A stretch of 64,000 nucleotides of DNA from an uncultured Dorea sp. (GTDB taxonomy: Bacteria > Bacillota > Clostridia > Lachnospirales > Lachnospiraceae), in the NCBI GenBank assembly GCA_910578495.1, contig CAJTRE010000001.1, positions 172,011 to 236,010 of the forward strand, in the 5' to 3' direction. The notes under the pieces are model-generated. The model saw nothing but the letters and a program-made list of their open reading frames with translations, was not told the DNA's origin and ran no database searches. Shown here piece after piece: positions 59,839 through 64,000 of the stretch. A program made the position numbers and the translations under genes. The first letter of the stretch is position 1, and every line of letters begins with the position of its first letter.

Positions 59839-61131
59839 ATGAAACAAGATATGATTGTAATTCTGGATCTTGGAAGTACAGAAAATACAGTGATTGCCAG
59901 AGAGATTCGTGATATGGGGGTTTACAGTGAGATCCATCCGCATGATATTACAGTAGAAGAGTTAAAGGCGCTTGATAACGTAAAGGGAATTATCTTAAAC
60001 GGTGGTGAAAACCGTATGGTGGATGGTGAAGCAGTAGATGTATGTCCAGAGCTTTACAGCCTTGGCTATCCTATGATGGCGATTGGTCATCCAACTGCAA
60101 AATGTGAGGAATGCTATGATGAGACTGTCGGGGAGGATGTACTGAGGAAGTTCCTGTTTGAGACTTGCAAAGCAGAATCAAATTGGAATATGAAAAACTT
60201 TGTGGAAGATCAGGTAGAGTTGATTCGTAAGCAGGTAGGAGACCGGAAAGTGCTGTTGGCATTATCCGGTGGTGTAGATAGTTCTGTTGTAGCCGCGCTT
60301 CTTATTAAAGCTATTGGCAAACAGCTTGTTTGTGTGCATGTGAATCATGGACTGATGCGTAAAGGTGAGTCTGAGAGTGTGGTTGAGGTGTTCAAAAACC
60401 AGATGGATGCAAATCTGGTATATGTAGATGCATCTGAAAGATTTCTCGGCAAGCTGGAAGGTGTTGAAGATCCAGAGCAGAAGAGAAAGATCATTGGCGC
60501 AGAATTTATCCGCGTATTTGAAGAAGAAGCAAGAAAACTGGAGGGAATTGATTTTCTTGCACAGGGAACGATCTACCCGGATATTGTAGAGAGTGGAACT
60601 AAGACGGCTAAAGTTGTGAAGTCTCACCATAACGTAGGAGGGCTTCCGGAGGATTTACAGTTTGATTTGGTAGAGCCGCTATATTATCTGTTTAAAGATG
60701 AAGTAAGAGCATGTGGTGTGGAACTTGGACTTCCTCATGGCATGGTATACCGCCAGCCGTTCCCGGGACCTGGACTTGGTGTAAGATGTCTTGGCGCTAT
60801 TACAAGAGAACGTCTGGAAGCAGTGCGTGAGTCTGATGCGATTCTCCGCGAGGAGTTTGAGAAAGCCGGACTGGATAAGAAAGTATGGCAGTATTTTACT
60901 GTTGTGCCGGATTTCAAGTCTGTTGGCGTGAAGGATAACGCAAGATGTTTTGAGTATCCAGTAATCCTGCGCGCGGTGAATACCATTGATGCTATGAGCG
61001 CAAGCATTGAGCACATTGACTGGGCGGTACTGGATAAGATTACGGATAGGATTCTGAAAGAAGTGAAGAATGTGAACAGAGTCTGCTATGATATGAGCCC
61101 GAAGCCTTGTGCGACGATAGAATGGGAGTAG
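59839..61131 (+). CDS. guaA: GMP synthase with a deleted glutaminase core
   Basis: 430 residues against about 510. The ATP-pyrophosphatase and dimer domains are intact (LSGGVDSS 142-149, VNHGLMRKGES, AQGTIYPDIVESG, FPGPGLGVR, C-terminal ATIEWE). The N-terminal amidotransferase domain starts normally (IVILDLGSTENTVIAREIRD) but jumps from GYPMMAIGHP (77-86), where GICYG with the catalytic cysteine should be, to the last helix, LRKFLFETC. About 80 residues holding Cys, His and Glu of the triad are gone. It could use free ammonia, or work with a separate glutaminase. Ribosome site AGAGGAG. The 3' end borders a mobile element. Confidence 0.88.
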   Translation: MKQDMIVILDLGSTENTVIAREIRDMGVYSEIHPHDITVEELKALDNVKGIILNGGENRMVDGEAVDVCPELYSLGYPMMAIGHPTAKCEECYDETVGEDVLRKFLFETCKAESNWNMKNFVEDQVELIRKQVGDRKVLLALSGGVDSSVVAALLIKAIGKQLVCVHVNHGLMRKGESESVVEVFKNQMDANLVYVDASERFLGKLEGVEDPEQKRKIIGAEFIRVFEEEARKLEGIDFLAQGTIYPDIVESGTKTAKVVKSHHNVGGLPEDLQFDLVEPLYYLFKDEVRACGVELGLPHGMVYRQPFPGPGLGVRCLGAITRERLEAVRESDAILREEFEKAGLDKKVWQYFTVVPDFKSVGVKDNARCFEYPVILRAVNTIDAMSASIEHIDWAVLDKITDRILKEVKNVNRVCYDMSPKPCATIEWE

Positions 61132-61190
61132 TATCAGAAACGGCTGGAAGCCGCATAAATACTGGATTCTTGTAAGGCGAAAAGTCCTCG

Positions 61191-61208
61191 TGACAACAGT
61201 TTGACAAC
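61191..61208. repeat. Short direct repeat near the mobile-element boundary
   Basis: GTGACAAC (about 61190) and TTGACAAC (61201) give two GACAACA copies 10-11 bases apart, between the guaA end and the terminator. Possibly part of an attachment or integrase arm site; unproven. Confidence 0.25.
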
Positions 61209-61227
61209 ATTTTAGATTATTCAAGAA

Positions 61228-61275
61228 TAAAGAGCTAACAGATTTTTGTAGAAGAAGTCTGTTAGCTCTTTTGGC
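61228..61275. terminator. Terminator between guaA and the XRE gene
   Basis: AAAGAGCTAACAGA (61229-61242) pairs with TCTGTTAGCTCTTT (61258-61271), perfect 14-bp stem with T and A runs on the two sides; serves both convergent genes. Confidence 0.88.
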
Positions 61276-61279
61276 GTTT

Positions 61280-61807
61280 TCAGTCTTTTAACTTGTCCTT
61301 GAACGCTTCAACCAATGAATTGCTTAACGCTTGCGAGGGAATGTTCGCCCAGTTTTGCGTGGTATCGAATTTCGGGTAATTGTACCGCCACTGGTCGTAG
61401 TCTTCCCTGCTGATTTCCTTCGCAGACAGCCTGTCAGCCTGTTCTTTCCAAGCAGACAGCATTTTCAGCAGCTCGGCGGCGTCCTTTCCTTTGTCCTTGT
61501 TGATTTTCAAGCAGACTTCTCCATCCGCTTCGCTGATGGTAAGACCGTATATATCTTCAAGTACAAATAGGGTGTGCATAAGACCGATATAGCTGTCAAT
61601 GTCGGGTATATCGAGAGCCTGCGGAGAAACATTGAGTATCTGCGCTAATGCGGCGGTAAGCTCCGCTTTTGGCTTGCGGGAGCCTGTTTCATATTGCGCC
61701 AGACGGACGTCCGCGCTCTTTTCAGGAAAGCCGACGGTCATGCCGAGGTATTTTTGCGTCATGCCACGCATAATGCGGAAAAAATGGATTCTTTCACCAA
61801 TAGCCAT
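61280..61807 (-). CDS. XRE-family repressor of the mobile element
   Basis: 175 residues. Helix-turn-helix of the XRE type in the first 65 residues (IGERIHFFRIMRGMTQKYLGMTVG ... RLAQYETGSRKPKAELTAALA), then a C-terminal part of unknown fold. ATG 61807 follows GGAG by 9 bases; the longer frame to 61912 has no ribosome site and runs through the promoter. Perfect AGCATAWATGCT palindromes sit in the spacer of its own promoter and of the divergent xis-int promoter, so it most likely represses both. Confidence 0.85.
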   Translation of the reverse strand: MAIGERIHFFRIMRGMTQKYLGMTVGFPEKSADVRLAQYETGSRKPKAELTAALAQILNVSPQALDIPDIDSYIGLMHTLFVLEDIYGLTISEADGEVCLKINKDKGKDAAELLKMLSAWKEQADRLSAKEISREDYDQWRYNYPKFDTTQNWANIPSQALSNSLVEAFKDKLKD

Positions 61808-61840
61808 AGTGTATCGCTCCTTGTATATGTATTTGCAAAT

Positions 61841-61870
61841 AGTATAGCATATATGCTTAACATGAGTCAA
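61841..61870 (-). promoter_or_regulatory. XRE gene promoter with internal operator
   Basis: Minus strand: TTGACT (61870-61865), 18-base spacer, TATACT (61846-61841). The palindrome AGCATATATGCT (61846-61857) fills the spacer. Confidence 0.75.
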
Positions 61871-61912
61871 TAAAAATAAAACAAAAAAGTTTAATATCTT
61901 CTTCAAAACCAC

Positions 61913-61941
61913 TTGACAATAGCATAAATGCTTAGTATAAT
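61913..61941 (+). promoter_or_regulatory. xis-int promoter with internal operator
   Basis: TTGACA (61913-61918), 17-base spacer, TATAAT (61936-61941), both perfect. AGCATAAATGCT (61921-61932), one base off the other palindrome, lies in the spacer. The remaining 170 bases before 62116 hold no gene. Confidence 0.82.
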
Positions 61942-62115
61942 AGCGTAAGTTAAATAAAAATGTTTAGAAAAATGAATGACCGTCCGATTGGGATATGATT
62001 TTGCAACGACTTTCCGAAAAGGAAACGAGCGAAACCACGCCGCTGGAGTAGGGGCAGGAACAGAAATCGGGTAAAACGGCGGATAAATATGTAATAAAAC
62101 GAAAGGGGGTATTGT

Positions 62116-62313
62116 ATGGCAGATACGACTTTTATGCGGGTAGAGGAAGTTGCGGAAGAATTGGGCGTTTCAAAGTCTTATGCTTATAAAGTAGTACAAA
62201 AATTGAACGCCGAGTTGAAGTCGCAAGGATTTCTAACAATCGCAGGACGCATAAACAAACAGTATTTTTTAGAAAGAGCCTGCTATGGCTTAAATAAGAA
62301 AGAGAGGGATTAG
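62116..62313 (+). CDS. Excisionase-like helix-turn-helix protein
   Basis: 65 residues: MRVEEVAEELGVSKSYAYKVVQKLNAEL is a MerR/excisionase-type helix-turn-helix, followed by the wing-like ERACYGL end. Position three bases before the integrase gene is the usual one for a recombination directionality factor. GGGGG before the ATG. Confidence 0.82.
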   Translation: MADTTFMRVEEVAEELGVSKSYAYKVVQKLNAELKSQGFLTIAGRINKQYFLERACYGLNKKERD

Positions 62314-62316
62314 GTT

Positions 62317-63396
62317 ATGGCTGTTTACAAAGAACCGAAAACGAACACATGGAAAGTCTATTACCGCTATACCGACTGGCAGGGCAACCGAAAGCAGACA
62401 ACAAAACGGGGATTTGCTACCAAAAGGGAAGCGTTAGCGTGGGAGAGGGAACAGTTAAATAAGGTTACGGCTGATTTGGACATGACTTTTGGGAGTTTTG
62501 TGGAGACTTATACGGTCGATATGAAAAACCGCATTAAGGAAAATACTTGGCATACGAAAGAGCATATCCTAAAGACAAAGATTCTGCCTTATTTTGAAAA
62601 GAGGAAAATCAGTGAAATCCAGCCGAGGGATATTATTGCATGGCAGAATGAAATGCTGAAAGCAAAAGATAAGAGCGGCAAGGCATATTCCCCCGTATAT
62701 CTTAAGACAATCCACAATCAGCTTAGCGCGGTTTTCAACCATGCTGTCCGACTTTATGGTCTGAGGGAAAACCCAGCCGCCAAAGCGGGGAGCATGGGGA
62801 AAGAGAAAGGGCGTGAAATGCTGTTCTGGACGCAGGAAGAATACGAGAAGTTTTCCTTTGCGATGATGGACAAGCCCGTATCATTCTATGCGTTTGAAAT
62901 GCTTTACTGGTGCGGAATCCGAGAGGGAGAACTTCTCGCCCTTACGCCCGTCGACTTTGATTTTGAGAAAAGCATAGTGACAATCAACAAGTCCTATCAG
63001 CGTATCGACGGCAGGGACGTTATCACAGACCCGAAAACGCCCAAAAGCAACAGGGTAATAAAAATGCCGCAGTTTCTCTGTGAAGAAATGCAGGAATATA
63101 TGAAACAGCTATACCATGTTGGAAAGACCGACAGGCTGTTTGAAATCACAAAGAGTTATCTTCACCATGAAATGGACAGAGGCGCAAAAGAAGCGGGAGT
63201 AAAGCGCATAAGGATTCATGATTTGCGCCATAGCCATATCTCGCTTTTAATCGAGATGGGGTATTCAGCCGTGGCAATCGCAGACAGGGTCGGGCATGAA
63301 AGTATTAATATCACTTACAATTATGCGCATTTGTTTCCATCGACACAGAGCGACATGGCGGATAAATTAAATGATTTCAGAAAGGCGGGGATGTAG
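62317..63396 (+). CDS. Tyrosine-family site-specific integrase
   Basis: 359 residues, Tn916-like layout. N-terminal arm-binding domain (residues 1-50, WKVYYRYTDWQGNRKQTTKRGF), SAM-like core-binding domain (55-150), and catalytic domain with arginine in CGIREGELL, HDLRHSHIS (His and Arg), GHES and the nucleophile tyrosine in ITYNYAHLF. Integrates and excises the element. Only 3 bases after the excisionase gene. Confidence 0.95.
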   Translation: MAVYKEPKTNTWKVYYRYTDWQGNRKQTTKRGFATKREALAWEREQLNKVTADLDMTFGSFVETYTVDMKNRIKENTWHTKEHILKTKILPYFEKRKISEIQPRDIIAWQNEMLKAKDKSGKAYSPVYLKTIHNQLSAVFNHAVRLYGLRENPAAKAGSMGKEKGREMLFWTQEEYEKFSFAMMDKPVSFYAFEMLYWCGIREGELLALTPVDFDFEKSIVTINKSYQRIDGRDVITDPKTPKSNRVIKMPQFLCEEMQEYMKQLYHVGKTDRLFEITKSYLHHEMDRGAKEAGVKRIRIHDLRHSHISLLIEMGYSAVAIADRVGHESINITYNYAHLFPSTQSDMADKLNDFRKAGM

Positions 63397-63398
63397 AT

Positions 63399-63728
63399 AT
63401 GTCGGCGAAAAACATGGATAACCGTAACCGTTGGAGGAATATCACGGTGGGATTTCGGGTGTCTCCTGAAGAAAACGAACAAATTAATACGGCGGTGAGG
63501 CTTTCAGGACTTCCAAAACAGGAATATTGTTACCGTCGCTGCCTTGGCAGGGATATTATTGTCCAAGGCAATCCCAGAGTGTATAAGGCGTTGAAAAATG
63601 AACTTGCCGCCGTTCTTACAGAACTAAAGCGCATTGAAGCGGGCGGGAATATCAGAGAAGAACTTTTGGATAATATTGAATTAATCACGGAGATTTTATA
63701 TGGACTAAAGGGGGATAGCAATGACTAA
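63399..63728 (+). CDS. MobC-like relaxosome accessory protein
   Basis: 109 residues: NITVGFRVSPEENEQINTAVRLSGLPKQEYCYRR matches the ribbon-helix-helix region of MobC-type mobilization proteins, followed by helices (ALKNELAAVLTELKRIE). Binds oriT DNA with a relaxase in the family. Its presence makes the element mobilizable rather than a phage. Overlaps the next gene by 8 bases. Confidence 0.75.
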   Translation: MSAKNMDNRNRWRNITVGFRVSPEENEQINTAVRLSGLPKQEYCYRRCLGRDIIVQGNPRVYKALKNELAAVLTELKRIEAGGNIREELLDNIELITEILYGLKGDSND

Positions 63729-64000
63729 TCAAAAAGAAACGACTGCCTTCGGCTCATCTGTTGGCGCAGATGAAAGGCAGCCGATTCAAAAATGTGCTGA
63801 TAATAGTATATCCGCTTGCAATGAAAATATCAAGGGCTTTGGGGAAATGCAGAAAGAACTGTTGCGGGAATTATCCCCTTCGTCTCTCAAAACAATCACC
63901 ATGAGCGAGTTATATGATACTGTGTATGACAGTAAGCCGCCGTTAATTGACGGTCTGCTCTACCCCGGCGCTTATATCTTTGCCGGCTCTCCTAAACTGG
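63721..64000 (+). CDS. AAA/RepA-like ATPase, 5' part
   Basis: Starts MTNQKETTAFGSSVGADER and runs off the right edge after about 93 residues. The last visible stretch, GLLYPGAYIFAGSPKL, is the beginning of a RecA-fold Walker A region, as in the AAA_25/RepA helicases found in mobilizable elements. Too short to assign further. Confidence 0.6.
   Translation, partial: MTNQKETTAFGSSVGADERQPIQKCADNSISACNENIKGFGEMQKELLRELSPSSLKTITMSELYDTVYDSKPPLIDGLLYPGAYIFAGSPKL

Larger units (their letters stand above)
61132..64000 (+). mobile_element. Left part of an integrative mobilizable element at the guaA 3' end
   Basis: XRE repressor, excisionase, tyrosine integrase, MobC-like protein and a replication-type ATPase in standard order. 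Codon use is visibly richer in GC than in the neighbouring genes. The right end is outside the window. The guaA 3' end is a well-known integration target for genomic islands in other Firmicutes, but the exact attachment site here is not proven. Confidence 0.75.

Overview
The window is a low-GC Firmicutes chromosome, most likely Lachnospiraceae (Clostridia). The evidence is AGA-rich codon use, strong AGGAGG ribosome sites, a selenoprotein D-proline reductase operon (Stickland fermentation), an [FeFe] hydrogenase, a zinc-type S14 and an enlarged L17. I cannot name the species from the sequence alone.

Layout. 1-4.9 kb: 3' end of a D-proline reductase operon (prdC end, prdA, a small conserved gene, prdB with in-frame UGA = Sec, prdD, prdE). 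5-11.6 kb: a YcxB-like membrane protein, two paralogous TauE/SafE-like permeases, a LysR regulator, a YczE-like membrane protein and a PutP-type Na+/proline symporter. Near-identical LysR-type boxes sit upstream of near-consensus promoters of one permease and of putP. 11.7-24.9 kb: S10-spc ribosomal superoperon (rpsJ to infA, with secY, adk, map). 25.0-34.7 kb: a self-contained carbon-catabolic island (DeoR repressor, ribose-type ABC transporter, Gfo/Idh/MocA dehydrogenase, FGGY kinase, HAD phosphatase, BtpA/SgcQ-like protein, M42/SgcX-like peptidase) lodged between infA and rpmJ. 34.8-38.8 kb: the rest of the ribosomal cluster (rpmJ, rpsM, rpsK, rpsD, rpoA, rplQ) from its own promoter. 38.9-41.5 kb: a large secreted repeat protein. 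41.7-45.3 kb: a two-gene NAD(P)H-linked [FeFe] hydrogenase. 45.5-61.1 kb: mixed housekeeping and unusual fusions: ThrE-like exporter, P-loop kinase-DUF1905 fusion, TetM-like GTPase fused to a Rae1/YacP-like NYN nuclease domain, zinc-ribbon membrane protein, ParB-like/BMP fusion with a phosphoesterase, carB, cysK, an F420-ligase-like protein and a GMP synthase lacking its glutaminase core. 61.2-64 kb: left part of an integrative mobilizable element (XRE repressor, excisionase, tyrosine integrase, MobC-like protein, start of an AAA ATPase) next to the guaA 3' end.

How the parts work together. Proline enters by PutP and, as D-proline, is reduced by PrdAB with electrons delivered through PrdC; the LysR regulator probably ties transport and the neighbouring permeases to one signal. 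The sugar island looks like import, oxidation, phosphorylation and dephosphorylation of an unidentified (possibly modified or conjugated) sugar. The hydrogenase pair would recycle fermentation electrons.

Best candidates for undescribed biology: (i) the ribosome-type GTPase fused to a ribosome-associated-nuclease-like domain; (ii) a tandem hairpin repeat family with compensatory changes in the rpsM leader, also scattered in other ribosomal intergenic gaps; (iii) the cytosolic ParB-like/BMP protein with a phosphoesterase partner; (iv) the glutaminase-less GuaA; (v) the SgcQ/SgcX-type catabolic island inserted in a ribosomal operon. No CRISPR array, rRNA or tRNA gene was recognised.
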